NCBI RefSeq assembly: GCF_004924335.1 | Contig: NZ_CP024633.1 | Coordinates: forward strand, 4,030,001 to 4,094,000 | DNA: 64,000 bases | Direction: 5' to 3' | Source of the DNA: Mycobacteroides salmoniphilum | Lineage (GTDB): Bacteria; Actinomycetota; Actinomycetes; Mycobacteriales; Mycobacteriaceae | Shown: piece by piece, positions 18,256-27,337 of the stretch | Layout of the letters: each line of letters starts with the position of its first letter | How positions within the stretch are numbered: the stretch's first letter is position 1 | Translations under genes and position numbers: made by a program | The notes under the pieces: model-generated | Databases searched by the model: none | Seen by the model: the letters and a program-made list of their open reading frames with translations, nothing else | What the model was told of the DNA's origin: nothing

Positions 18256-19373
18256 CGCTCGGGCTCCAACTCGTTGACCACAGAGTCCACTACCGCACCC
18301 AGATCGCCGTCATGCTCTTCAGCCACGCGCCGCTGGCGCTGATAAGACCCACCGTGGCGGTAGATCTCCTCCACTGCGGCCAGCTCCGTCTCGCATTCCA
18401 GCAGCCGCGCGATGGGTTGCAGCCGAGTCAGTAGATCGTCGAGGTCCTCGGTCACCAATCTCTCGTTACTGTCCTCGTCCAGGATGATGACCGCGTCGAG
18501 GCCGTAACGCGCACTGCGCCATTTGTTTTCCTGCACATGCCAGGGCGGCATGGTGGGCAGGGATTCCCCCGCCTCCAGCTTGCGATCCAAGTCCACCACC
18601 AGGCAATGAGTGAGCGCGACCAGCGCCTCAAGTTCTGCGACATTGGAAATCCCGTCGAAGATCCGAACCTCGACCGTGCCCAGCGCCGGTGAAGGTCTGA
18701 TATCCCAACGGATTTCATTGAGCTGGTCGATGATTCCGGTCTTCATCTGATCATCGACGAAACCCTCAAACTGCTCCCAGGTCTGAAAGTGGAACGGCAG
18801 ACCGGCGGTGGGCAGCTGCTGGAACATCATGGCCCGGTTGCTCGCGTACCCGGTATCTTGCCCCTCCCACATCGGGGAGGACGCCGACAGCGCCAAAAGG
18901 TGCGGGTAGTAGTTGAGCATCGATGTGACGATCGGCATCACCTTGTGCTTGGAGGAGACACCGACATGCACGTGCACGCCCCAGATCAGCATCTGCCGGC
19001 CCCACCATTGGGTGCGGGCGATCAGCTCGTCGTACCGCGGCGCGTCGGTGAGCTGTTGCGCCGACCAGCGGGCGAAGGGATGGGTACCGGCACAGAACAG
19101 CTCCATGCCCAGCGAGCGCACGGTCGGCCGCACCGTCGCGAGAGTTGCCTGCAGGTCTTGCATCGCTTCGGCGACCGACCCGCAGATGCCCGTCACCACC
19201 TCGATGGTGTTGCGCAGCAGCTCCTTGTGAACGTGCGGAGTCTCACCGATTGCCGCCAATACCGCGGAGGCTTCATTGGTGAGGTCCCTGGTCTGGGCGT
19301 CGACGAGCGCGAACTCCCACTCCACCCCCAGCGTGGGCCGCGGTGACCCGCGAAATTCGATCGGACGGGCCAC
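18252..19373 (-). CDS. Glutamate-cysteine ligase family 2 (YbdK-type), Rv0433-like
   Basis: A 373-residue carboxylate-amine ligase of the GCS2 family. TLGVEWEFALVDAQTRDL holds the metal-binding glutamates, and HVHVGVSSKHKVMP, RIFDGISNVAELEALVALTHCLV and WHVQENKWRSARYGLDA are conserved blocks. It makes a gamma-glutamyl amide bond, but mycobacteria use mycothiol rather than glutathione, so the real product is uncertain. The order ligase-SodC-VirR-DUF3263 matches Rv0433-Rv0430. Confidence 0.93.
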   Translation of the reverse strand: MARPIEFRGSPRPTLGVEWEFALVDAQTRDLTNEASAVLAAIGETPHVHKELLRNTIEVVTGICGSVAEAMQDLQATLATVRPTVRSLGMELFCAGTHPFARWSAQQLTDAPRYDELIARTQWWGRQMLIWGVHVHVGVSSKHKVMPIVTSMLNYYPHLLALSASSPMWEGQDTGYASNRAMMFQQLPTAGLPFHFQTWEQFEGFVDDQMKTGIIDQLNEIRWDIRPSPALGTVEVRIFDGISNVAELEALVALTHCLVVDLDRKLEAGESLPTMPPWHVQENKWRSARYGLDAVIILDEDSNERLVTEDLDDLLTRLQPIARLLECETELAAVEEIYRHGGSYQRQRRVAEEHDGDLGAVVDSVVNELEPER

Positions 19374-19381
19374 CCTGACGG

Positions 19382-20101
19382 CTAGCCCGCGTCGATGAGA
19401 CCGCAGGCAACACGCTTGCCCGCGTCGCCGGTCGACTTCGTGGTGTCATCGGGGCCCGCTGTGCCGTTGGCCTGGGTGTACCGCTCCGGTGGAATGTTGG
19501 CGAAGTTGTCCGCCTTCTCGTGGATGATGATCGCGGTGCCGTTGCCAGTGGTCAGATCGTCCTTGGTGAACGAGTCGGCAATGGTAACCAGCTCACCGGA
19601 GCCGTCCTTGAGGATATTCAGTGATACCAGGTCGCCGCTGGACGGATGACCGGTATATCCGGGCACATTGAAATGCCCGCCCGCGGACAGGAAGTCGCCC
19701 GGGGTGCCGCCGGCCGGCGCGGTGGAGTTGGGCTCGCACTTCTTGAAGGAGTGAATATGCAGTCCATGGAATCCCGGGGTGAGCTTGCCGTTCTCCGTGG
19801 TCTTCACCGTGATGGTGGCGTACCCGTCCTGGAAAACGAACTCCGCGGATGCCACCGGGGTGCCGTCGGCGAGCTTGAGCGTGGCATTGAGCTTTTCGCC
19901 CGACGGGATCGGCCGCTCGCCTCCTCCATGGCCGCCGTGCTCGCCCGCGGCCGACGGCGCGGTGGAACCTGTCCACACCGGAGGGGTGGTGCCGGGCGTG
20001 GTGCTGGCCGGCTGATCCGGGGAGCATCCACTCACGGACAAGGCAACGGCAGCAAGGGTTCCGGCGGCGAGAACGGCGGGCTTAACCATGGGCCTCATCA
20101 T
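19382..20101 (-). CDS. sodC: Periplasmic Cu/Zn superoxide dismutase lipoprotein
   Basis: A 239-residue lipoprotein. The signal peptide ends in the lipobox LSVSGC (Cys 26), followed by a Pro/Thr linker with [10 protein letters not shown]. The enzyme domain shows the metal ligands in [15 protein letters not shown] and IIHEKADNF and the disulfide cysteine near the C-terminus ([10 protein letters not shown]). It removes superoxide outside the cytoplasmic membrane. AGGAG supports the first ATG at 20101. It follows the Rv0432 position. Confidence 0.95.
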   Translation of the reverse strand: MMRPMVKPAVLAAGTLAAVALSVSGCSPDQPASTTPGTTPPVWTGSTAPSAAGEHGGHGGGERPIPSGEKLNATLKLADGTPVASAEFVFQDGYATITVKTTENGKLTPGFHGLHIHSFKKCEPNSTAPAGGTPGDFLSAGGHFNVPGYTGHPSSGDLVSLNILKDGSGELVTIADSFTKDDLTTGNGTAIIIHEKADNFANIPPERYTQANGTAGPDDTTKSTGDAGKRVACGLIDAG

Positions 20102-20164
20102 GCCATCTCTCCTACAGCGCGTAGCACCCAGTGGTAGACCTGAAGTGCTGATCCGTCAGATCAG

Positions 20165-20629
20165 TCAGATGGCGACAGCGACCACGACACCCGGCGGCTG
20201 TTCGACGAGCTCAGGTGCGCGCGGTACGGCTTGAACGCCCAGCACCTTGGCGATTTCGTGGGCGGCTTCTTCTTCTCCGGCAGTCTTGCCGAAGAAGACC
20301 GTCGTCACGTTCACCTCGGGCATGGGCAGGTTGCCTACTTCGGCGACCTTCCAGCCTGCGGCCGCGACCTGGTCGGCAGCGCCGCGCGCCAAGTCCGGCA
20401 CTGAGGTGGTGTTGTAGACACGAACCTCGGGCTTCGGTGCGGGAGGCGGTGTCGTCGACTTAGGGGCCGCAGCGGCGCTGACCGACGTGGACGTCGAGTC
20501 CGACGATGCGGACTTATCAGATCCGAGGGCATTGAATCCGACCAGCAGGAAGATCACGCCGAGAAACAGCAGCACCATCACCATGGCACGTAGCGGCAGG
20601 CCATGGGAATCGGGTACGCGTTCGTTCAT
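20165..20629 (-). CDS. LytR_C domain membrane protein, VirR-like (Rv0431-like)
   Basis: A 154-residue protein with one N-terminal membrane helix (residues 16-33, MVMVLLFLGVIFLLVGF), a Ser/Thr/Pro linker, and an extracytoplasmic LytR_C domain (VRVYNTTSVPDLARGAADQVAAAGW, VYFGKT-like VFFGKTAGEEEAA). In M. tuberculosis the gene at this place, Rv0431, is VirR, which limits membrane vesicle release and interacts with cell-wall LCP enzymes. The gene order argues for the same identity here. Confidence 0.85.
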   Translation of the reverse strand: MNERVPDSHGLPLRAMVMVLLFLGVIFLLVGFNALGSDKSASSDSTSTSVSAAAAPKSTTPPPAPKPEVRVYNTTSVPDLARGAADQVAAAGWKVAEVGNLPMPEVNVTTVFFGKTAGEEEAAHEIAKVLGVQAVPRAPELVEQPPGVVVAVAI

Positions 20630-20690
20630 CGTGAATCCACAATACGGTTCGTGGGCGCCAGCACCTATTCAGCCGGCTACGCCGAGACCG

Positions 20691-21038
20691 CTATGTGACC
20701 TCAAACCCCAGGCGGCGTGCCGCGCGGGCCTTCTGACGGCTCGCACGCAGCCTGCGGAGCCGTTTGACCAGCATCGGGTCCGCTGCCAGGGCCTCGTGAC
20801 GGTCCACCAGGGCATTCAACACCTGGTAGTAGCGGGTGGCCGACATGCCGAACAGCTCCTTGATGGCGTCTTCCTTGGAGCCCGCGTACTTCCACCACTG
20901 CCGTTCGAAGGCCAGGATGTCATGCTCGCGCCGGCTCAGACCGGCCGCAATCTCGACTCCGTCCGAGCCGACGGCAGGCGAGTCCTGACCAGCGTCTGCA
21001 GCCTTTGACTGCTCAGCTCGCGCCTGGGCGCCGTCCAT
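20691..21038 (-). CDS. DUF3263 protein, Rv0430-like
   Basis: A 115-residue protein with a helix-turn-helix-like DUF3263 domain: REHDILAFERQWWKYAGSKEDAIKELFGMSATRYYQVLNALVD resembles a DNA-binding helical region, followed by a basic tail RLRRLRASRQKARAARR. It fills the Rv0430 position and is divergent from def. A regulatory role is suggested by the fold only. Confidence 0.88.
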   Translation of the reverse strand: MDGAQARAEQSKAADAGQDSPAVGSDGVEIAAGLSRREHDILAFERQWWKYAGSKEDAIKELFGMSATRYYQVLNALVDRHEALAADPMLVKRLRRLRASRQKARAARRLGFEVT

Positions 21039-21215
21039 AAAAGCTCCTGACCCAACCTGGGCGTTCGTTGTCTTGTCTGTGGATCGATCGCGTTCACTGC
21101 AACATCAAAAATTACAACACTGTGGTTCGGCGATATTTAACCACGCGCAAACCGCAACTGCGGCTAGCCAACCCCGCGCGTCGGCCGCCAATACCAAGCC
21201 GATAGCTTGCCTTCC

Positions 21216-21809
21216 GTGGCTATTGTTCCTATTTGCATCGTCGGCGACCCGGTGCTGCACACGCCTACCGAGCCCGTCCCGGTCGGTCCCGACGGTTCGC
21301 TGCCCGCCGATCTGCCCGAGCTGATCGCGAACATGTACGAGACCATGGACGCCGCCAATGGCGTCGGACTCGCCGCCAACCAGATCGGTGTGCCCCTGCG
21401 TCTGTTCGTCTACGACTGCGCGGACACCCGTGGCGGCGGAACCCGCCATCGCGGCGTGGTGATCAACCCCGTCCTGGAAACCTCCGCGATCCCCGAGACC
21501 ATGCCCGACCCGGACGACGACGAGGAGGGCTGCCTCTCGGTGCCCGGCGAGTCCTTCCCCACCGGGCGCGCGGACTGGGCACGGGTCACCGGTCTGGACG
21601 CCGACGGCAAAGAGATCACCCTGGAGGGCAACGATCTGTTCGCGCGCATGCTGCAGCATGAGACCGGACATTTGGACGGCTTCCTCTATATAGACACGCT
21701 GATCGGGCGGAACGCCCGGGCGGCCAAGCGCGCGGTCAAGTCAAATGGATGGGGTGTGCCCGGATTGAGTTGGACGCCAGGGCAAGTCGCCGATCCATTC
21801 GGGCATTAG
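21216..21809 (+). CDS. def: Peptide deformylase
   Basis: A 197-residue metallohydrolase that removes the formyl group from nascent proteins. The three motifs are present: [19 protein letters not shown] and HETGHLDG (HExxH). The GTG at 21216 (VAIVPI) agrees with the M. tuberculosis protein (MAVVPI), so an upstream TTG is not used. Rv0429c counterpart, followed by the GNAT gene 14 bp later. Confidence 0.96.
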   Translation: MAIVPICIVGDPVLHTPTEPVPVGPDGSLPADLPELIANMYETMDAANGVGLAANQIGVPLRLFVYDCADTRGGGTRHRGVVINPVLETSAIPETMPDPDDDEEGCLSVPGESFPTGRADWARVTGLDADGKEITLEGNDLFARMLQHETGHLDGFLYIDTLIGRNARAAKRAVKSNGWGVPGLSWTPGQVADPFGH

Positions 21810-21823
21810 GACGGCACTGCACC

Positions 21824-22723
21824 GTGTCCCTGCCCGAACTCGGAGCGCGGGTGGCCATCCGCAGCCGGCGCCCGGCCGGTTCGGTGCCCCCGTTCACCGA
21901 CACCGTCGGCGAGTTGGTGTCGACCGATCCGGCGGTGCGGATACTTCATAAATCCGGTGCGGTGGTGGATATTTCATCCGCCGACATCGTATCGGTGCGC
22001 GTGCTGCCGCCGGTTCCGGTGCTGAATCGGGACATCAGGTCGGCGCAGCGAGCCGCGGCCTTTGCGTGGCCGGGCATCGAGCACGATTGGGTGGACGGAT
22101 GGTTCGTCAGAGCCTCAGGGGGACACACACATCGCGGTAACTCCGCTGTACCACTGGAGCATTCGGCATCACCACGCTCGCTCGGCGACGTGGCCGCGTG
22201 GTACTCCGAACACCGGCTGCCCACCCTGTTATGCCTGCCCGACCGGTTGATCCACCCGCCGGATGAGCTGGCCACCAGCGGCGAAACCGTGGTGATGGTG
22301 CGCGATCTCGGCGCGGCCCGGTCGGAGCCCCTTCCTTCCAAGCCATCCTCTGGTTGGCTTGCCCTGCATGGAGATAACCACCCCCTGACGGTGCAGGTGC
22401 TGACGGCGGTGGTCGACGGGATGCTGGGCTTCGCATCCGTCACCGATAACGGTCCCGCGGTCGCCATCGCGCGGGGAGCCGTCACCGAGGGCTGGCTCGG
22501 CATCTCCGCGGTGCGGGTGGCCGAGACCCATCGACGTCGCGGGCTGGCGCGGCAGGTGTGTGACGTACTGCTGGGCTGGGGTGCCGCACAGGGTGCCCGT
22601 CGTGCGTACGTCCAGGTGCGCGCCGCCAACGCCGCGGCGTTGGCGCTCTATCCGACCTTAGGTTTTGCCGAGCAGCATCGCTACCGGTATGCGCATATCG
22701 AGGCTGTCAGCATCGAAAAGTAG
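21824..22723 (+). CDS. GNAT acetyltransferase, Rv0428c-like
   Basis: A 299-residue protein with an SH3-like N-terminal barrel (GARVAIRSRRPAG, DTVGELVSTDPAVRILHKSG) and a C-terminal GNAT domain: GISAVRVAETHRRRGLARQV is the acetyl-CoA motif A and YVQVRAANAAALALYPTLGF motif B. The GTG start at 21824 avoids overlap with def and yields the SLPELGARV N-terminus of the family. Substrate unknown; the linkage def-GNAT-xthA is conserved in mycobacteria. Confidence 0.9.
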   Translation: MSLPELGARVAIRSRRPAGSVPPFTDTVGELVSTDPAVRILHKSGAVVDISSADIVSVRVLPPVPVLNRDIRSAQRAAAFAWPGIEHDWVDGWFVRASGGHTHRGNSAVPLEHSASPRSLGDVAAWYSEHRLPTLLCLPDRLIHPPDELATSGETVVMVRDLGAARSEPLPSKPSSGWLALHGDNHPLTVQVLTAVVDGMLGFASVTDNGPAVAIARGAVTEGWLGISAVRVAETHRRRGLARQVCDVLLGWGAAQGARRAYVQVRAANAAALALYPTLGFAEQHRYRYAHIEAVSIEK

Positions 22724-22732
22724 GGTGACGTC

Positions 22733-23533
22733 ATGCGATTGGCCACCTGGAATGTGAACTCGATCCGTGCTCGTGCAGACAGGGTGATCTCCTGGCTGGA
22801 ACGCTCCGGCACCGACGTGCTCGCCATGCAGGAGACCAAGTGCTCCGACAAGCAGTTCCCCATGCAGGCGTTCACCGATGCCGGGTACGAGGTGGCGCAC
22901 GTGGGTCTTAGCCAGTGGAATGGCGTCGCCATCGCGTCCCGCGTCGGCCTGGACGATGTGACCGTGGGATTCGAGGGTCAGCCCGGATGGGCGTCCGGCG
23001 CGGATGTCGAGGAGGCCGCCGAGGCCCGCGCGATCGGCGCCACCTGCAACGGGGTACGGGTGTGGAGCCTGTACGTCCCGAACGGCCGGACGCTGGAGGA
23101 TCCGCACTACCAGTACAAGCTGCGGTGGCTCTCGGCTTTGCGTGACGAGGCCGCCGGCTGGCTCGCGGCCGATCCCGCAGCACAGGTCGCGCTGGTCGGC
23201 GACTGGAACATTGCGCCCACCGACGACGACATCTGGAGCGTCGAGGCCTATCAGGGCAGCACCCATGTGTCCGAACCCGAACGCACCGCGTTCACCGCGA
23301 TGAACGACGCCGGATTCGCCGATGTGGTGCGCCCGTTCACCCCCGGTCCGGGCGTCTACACATACTGGGATTACACGCAGCTGAGCTTCCCCAAGAAGCG
23401 CGGGATGCGCATCGACTTCGTCCTCGGCTCACCGGAGTTCGCCAAACGAGTCGGAGACGCCCACATCGACCGCGAGGAACGCAAAGGCAAAGGCGCGAGC
23501 GACCACGCACCCGTCGTCGTCGATCTGGACTGA
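22733..23533 (+). CDS. xthA: Exonuclease III / AP endonuclease
   Basis: A 266-residue base-excision-repair enzyme cutting at abasic sites. MRLATWNVNSIRARADRV, MQETKC, VALVGDWNIAPTDDDIW and KGKGASDHAPVVVDL are the conserved metal and catalytic motifs. Normal length; Rv0427c counterpart. It is the last housekeeping gene before the ESX region. Confidence 0.96.
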   Translation: MRLATWNVNSIRARADRVISWLERSGTDVLAMQETKCSDKQFPMQAFTDAGYEVAHVGLSQWNGVAIASRVGLDDVTVGFEGQPGWASGADVEEAAEARAIGATCNGVRVWSLYVPNGRTLEDPHYQYKLRWLSALRDEAAGWLAADPAAQVALVGDWNIAPTDDDIWSVEAYQGSTHVSEPERTAFTAMNDAGFADVVRPFTPGPGVYTYWDYTQLSFPKKRGMRIDFVLGSPEFAKRVGDAHIDREERKGKGASDHAPVVVDLD

Positions 23534-23700
23534 CACCGGCGCGACCTAACCCGCAGCGAATCCTCCCGCGTTACCGTCATGACACTGAGCGACCGAAGGG
23601 GTAGCGCATGATGCGCCGGTTCCACGTGTGCGACTGCCTCCCCCAACGGATTCAGCTGGCGCACAACGTGAGCAGTTTGCCCTGATTGACCACGAGCGAG

Positions 23701-26700
23701 TTACGGTCGTTCTGCGGGGCCCCGGAGTCGGCCGAAATCCTCTGAAACCGACGCCGCCAGATCGAGGTAGGCATCCATAGTCTGCTGTCGGAGCAGCCCG
23801 AAATCGATATCGGCGCCCTCGGATAGATGCGGGTCGAATGGAATCGTGTGCACCGATCGGCACCGCGACTCGAAATGCTCGTAGAGCTTGTCGATTTTCA
23901 AGTTCGCCGATCCTGGACGCGACGTGCTGAGCACCACATGCGCGCCCCGCACTAACCCCGAATAACCATGCTGCATCAGCCAGTCCAGCGTTGCCGATGC
24001 GCTCCGGGCAGCATCCATCGCGGGCGCGCTAACCAACACGATGGTGTGCGCCAGGTCGAGGACTCCCGCCATCGCCGAATGCATGATGCCGGTGCCGCAG
24101 TCGGTCAGGATGATGTTGTAGTAGTGCCGCAGAATCTCGACGGTGCGCCGATAGTCGCCCTCACTGAACACCTCCGACACCGCTGGCTCCTGTTCGCTTG
24201 CCAAAATTTCCAGCCGACTGGTAGCCATCAGCGTGTGGTTGCGAACATCGGCATAACTGTGAAGATTGGGGTCCGACAACAGGTCGCGCACAGTTGATTG
24301 CGTCGACTCGTCGCGGACTCGTTCTGCCAGAGTGCCGCGGTCGGGGTTGGCGTCGACAGCGATGACGCGATCATGTCGCACCATGGCAAGTGCCGACCCC
24401 AACCCAAGCGTGGTCGTGGTCTTGCCAACCCCACCCTTGATGGACAGCACGGCGATACGGAAGTCGCCGACGATCGGCTGCCGGATCTGTTCCTCAAGCT
24501 CCTGCCGTAGGCGATCCCGACGGGACAGACCAGGGTTGACGTGACCACCCGTGGCCATACGTACCCTGCGTCGCCAGCCGGATTGCGGTGCATTCGGATG
24601 CTGCCCCGTCAGCTCCGCTTCCTCTAGTGGCGTGGGCACTCGAAAGGCTTGCGGGGGCCGATAATTCGCCGGAGGCGCAGCTCGGTGTTCCTGCGGCGGC
24701 GGTCCAGGCGGCCCGGGATGACCGGCATCCGGACTCGGTTGATGGGCCACCCAGCCCGGCGGAGGGGGTGGAGGCTGGGGTGGACGCCACCCCGGCGGCG
24801 GAGGCTGCGGGGGACGCCACCCCGGCGGCGGAGGCTGCGGGGGACGCCACCCCGGCGGCGGAGGCTGGGGTGGACGCCACCCCGGCGGCGGTGGAGGTGG
24901 AGGCAATCGCGGGTCCTGCATCGGCGGCTGCGGCGCATCGCGCACTACCGCTTCCGGGGATTCGCCTAACGGCTCCGCGGGCGGCTTTGACGGTGCGGCC
25001 TTGTCCGCGTGCTCTCTGCGCAACCGAGAGAATGGGCCATCGTCATCGAACGAAGACGGTTTGTGGGGCCCGAAACGCTCGAACTCCACTGATGTGGCCG
25101 CTCCAGGCAATTGCCAGGGCGGCAGCGCCAGCCTCCGGGTAGGCGGGCGCTGCGACTGAACGTCCTCTGCGTCAGCGTCAGGGGAGTCTTCGTCGATGTG
25201 TTCCGGGTAGCCCTGGGCAGTCTCGTGATGTTCCGAGAGGCCCTGGGCAACTGCGTCCGACCCTGTTGCGCTGTTGGCATCGACCTCGGACGGCTCGTCC
25301 GTCTCGACTTCGCCGCTGTCGAAATCGGGGGGTGACGGGAGATCGTGGACCTCGTCCAACTCCGTTGGATGATCGAATGATAGATCCGGCGCCGGTTCAT
25401 CATCCCGCTCGGGCTCCGAAGCGGGAGCTGGAGCCTGCTCTGTTGAATCCGATTCAGACGCAGCAGACTGAGACCGCTTCGCCTCCATGGCCGCAAGGAG
25501 CGCGGCTGCGCGTTGGTCGATCTCATCGACCGCGGGAACGTCGCCGGATGGTTCCGCCTCTGGCACATCGGAGTCCGCAGCCTGGGTCGGCGGCTCGTCC
25601 AGCTGGCTCAAACCATCAGCCTCGGTTGCGGGCTCGGCAACGCTATCCGCAGCGGACTCCCGAGCCCTCGCAACAGCCTCAAGGAGCGCTGCCGCGCGCA
25701 TTTCGACCTCATCGAGTTCGGGGGCATCGGCCGATGACACACTCTCAGCCGCAACAGGCTCTGGTTCAATCGATTCCGACTCCGCAAGCGGAGCGGGAGG
25801 ATGCCACGCCGCGACGACATCCTCGACAGGGGCAGGAGCCGCCTCGACCGCCGAAGAAATCTCCGGCACCACAGGCTCCCAAGGCGTATCGACCCGCTCC
25901 GACACCGGCTCAGGCACCACAAGCTCAGGCCCAGTAACCGCGATCGCATCGTCGGTCAGTGCGTGCACGGGCGGACTCACCGGCTCATCAACATCAGCGG
26001 GCGCAACCCGTTCACTCTCACCCGCAACAGGTTCTGGCTCAATCGATTCCGACTCCACAAGCGGAGCCGGAGGATGCCACGCCGCGACAACGTCCTCAAC
26101 TGGGGCAGGAGCGGCCTCGAGCGCCGAAAAAATCTCCGGAACCTCAGGCTCCCAAGGCGTATCGACCCTCTCCGACACCGGCTCCGGCGCCACGACCGCA
26201 TCGTCAGTCTGCGCGTGCACGGGCGGACTCACCGGCTCATCAAGTTCAGGGTTATCGGCCGATGACTTGCTCTCAGCCGCAACAGGTTCTGGTTCAACCG
26301 ATTCCGACTCCACAAGCGGAGCCGGAGGATGCCACGCCGCGACAACGTCCTCGACTGGGGCAGGAGCGGCCTCGAGCGCCGAAAAAATCTCCGGAACCTC
26401 AGGCTCCCAAGGCGTATCGACCCTCTCCGACACCGGCTCAGGCACCACAAACTCAGGCTCAGTAACCGCGATCGTATCGCCGGTCTGCGCTGAATCCACC
26501 TCGGCGGCACCCGGACGATCCTCGACCACGTCGTCCCCGGTACCGGGTACCTCGATGTCGTCAACGCGGTCAAGCGCCGATGACGACACCGCCGGCTCCG
26601 ACACCTCACCCCAGGCCGGAACCTTCATCTCCCAAGGCGTATCGACCTGCTCCGGCACCACAGGCTCAGATACCGACGGAACCACGGCCGAGTCCTCTCC

Positions 26701-27171
26701 GATGCCGGGTACCTCGGTGTTGTCAACGCGGTCAAGCGCCGATGACGACACCGCCGGCTCCGACACCTCACCCCAGGCCGGAACCTTCATCTCCCAAGGC
26801 GTATCCACCTGCTCCGGCACCACAGGCTCAGATACCGACGGAACCACGGCCGAGTCGTCAGTCGCCGTGCGCCGGGGCTGACTCACCGGCCCATCAACGT
26901 CGGCAGGCGTAATCACCCCATCCGCCTCAACGTTTTCCACGGTCGTCGTTTCTGGAACAGCGGCCGCCGACGCTTCGACCACCCGATCATCGTCCTCGTC
27001 GAGGTCGACGACTTGGGCAGCCTCGCGATCACGGCCAGGCTCGCGTTGATCTTTCTTCTTACTGCCGAGCCCCGACAGTGACCAACGCCGCTCTTTCTCC
27101 GGTGGCGGCAGCCACGGGGGACGCGCGATGGATCCCTCGTCCGGCTCCGCCGTGGGCTTGTTCTTAGCCAA
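23701..27171 (-). CDS. Giant repeat-rich EspI/MinD-like ATPase
   Basis: A 1156-residue protein. Residues ~1-850 are acidic, Pro/Glu/Val-rich and built of repeats: two 54-residue units (SAVVPSVSEPVVPEQVDTPW...), three ~85-90-residue units (SERVDTPWEPEVPEI...HPPAP), then four PPPPGWRPPQ decapeptides. Residues ~900-1156 are a ParA/MinD-type ATPase with the deviant Walker A KGGVGKTTTT and ILTDCGTGIMH. ESX-1 EspI (Rv3876) has the same plan, with a Pro-rich start and a MinD-like end, and tunes secretion. Start is TTG 27171 after GGAAGGGG. The C-terminal part is a paralogue of the protein at 57476-58720. Confidence 0.85.
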   Translation of the reverse strand: MAKNKPTAEPDEGSIARPPWLPPPEKERRWSLSGLGSKKKDQREPGRDREAAQVVDLDEDDDRVVEASAAAVPETTTVENVEADGVITPADVDGPVSQPRRTATDDSAVVPSVSEPVVPEQVDTPWEMKVPAWGEVSEPAVSSSALDRVDNTEVPGIGEDSAVVPSVSEPVVPEQVDTPWEMKVPAWGEVSEPAVSSSALDRVDDIEVPGTGDDVVEDRPGAAEVDSAQTGDTIAVTEPEFVVPEPVSERVDTPWEPEVPEIFSALEAAPAPVEDVVAAWHPPAPLVESESVEPEPVAAESKSSADNPELDEPVSPPVHAQTDDAVVAPEPVSERVDTPWEPEVPEIFSALEAAPAPVEDVVAAWHPPAPLVESESIEPEPVAGESERVAPADVDEPVSPPVHALTDDAIAVTGPELVVPEPVSERVDTPWEPVVPEISSAVEAAPAPVEDVVAAWHPPAPLAESESIEPEPVAAESVSSADAPELDEVEMRAAALLEAVARARESAADSVAEPATEADGLSQLDEPPTQAADSDVPEAEPSGDVPAVDEIDQRAAALLAAMEAKRSQSAASESDSTEQAPAPASEPERDDEPAPDLSFDHPTELDEVHDLPSPPDFDSGEVETDEPSEVDANSATGSDAVAQGLSEHHETAQGYPEHIDEDSPDADAEDVQSQRPPTRRLALPPWQLPGAATSVEFERFGPHKPSSFDDDGPFSRLRREHADKAAPSKPPAEPLGESPEAVVRDAPQPPMQDPRLPPPPPPPGWRPPQPPPPGWRPPQPPPPGWRPPQPPPPGWRPPQPPPPPPGWVAHQPSPDAGHPGPPGPPPQEHRAAPPANYRPPQAFRVPTPLEEAELTGQHPNAPQSGWRRRVRMATGGHVNPGLSRRDRLRQELEEQIRQPIVGDFRIAVLSIKGGVGKTTTTLGLGSALAMVRHDRVIAVDANPDRGTLAERVRDESTQSTVRDLLSDPNLHSYADVRNHTLMATSRLEILASEQEPAVSEVFSEGDYRRTVEILRHYYNIILTDCGTGIMHSAMAGVLDLAHTIVLVSAPAMDAARSASATLDWLMQHGYSGLVRGAHVVLSTSRPGSANLKIDKLYEHFESRCRSVHTIPFDPHLSEGADIDFGLLRQQTMDAYLDLAASVSEDFGRLRGPAERP
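24781..24900. repeat. Four 30-bp coding repeats
   Basis: A 30-bp unit beginning near 24781, 24811, 24841 and 24871 (core GGACGCCACCCCGGCGGCGG) codes for repeated PPPPGWRPPQ on the minus strand inside the EspI-like gene. Confidence 0.9.
25796..26480. repeat. Three long coding repeats in the EspI-like gene
   Basis: Three copies of a 255-273-bp unit; the shared landmark CTCCCAAGGCGTATCGACC begins at 25876, 26149 and 26404. They code for SERVDTPWEPEVPEIFSALE-type units and differ by small insertions. Confidence 0.85.
26543..26857. repeat. Two nearly identical 162-bp tandem repeats
   Basis: The unit at 26543-26704 is followed directly by a second copy from 26705, with an exact 162-bp period (54 residues). 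Only a few bases differ, indicating recent duplication. Confidence 0.9.
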
Positions 27172-27337
27172 CGCCCCCCCTTCCAGGTACTGATACCACT
27201 CCTAAACCTATGGTAGTGGTGGCCGACGGGCACTCCCAATTCGAGATTGCTACGCCCGCTATCGGTCAGGCAAGACCACGTTTGAGTTAGCCTAAACACA
27301 GTGGCCCACATGCCGGGCCGGGCGATGTAGGAGGGCC

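Noticed and set aside
23534..23700. Search for an att site or tRNA at the ESX border
   Set aside because: No tRNA-like cloverleaf, integrase or convincing repeat is visible in this gap.
24781..24900. Regular 30-bp repeats resembling a CRISPR array
   Set aside because: The units are directly adjacent without unique spacers and code in frame for PPPPGWRPPQ decapeptides.
25487..26881. Long plus-strand open frame of Ser/Thr/Gly-rich protein
   Set aside because: It is antisense to the repeat region of the EspI-like gene; its length results from the biased codon use of that gene.
27281..27299. Iron-box-like sequence (TTTGAGTTAGCCTAAAC) before the DUF5336 gene
   Set aside because: Only one half resembles the IdeR consensus and an insertion would be needed to align the other half.
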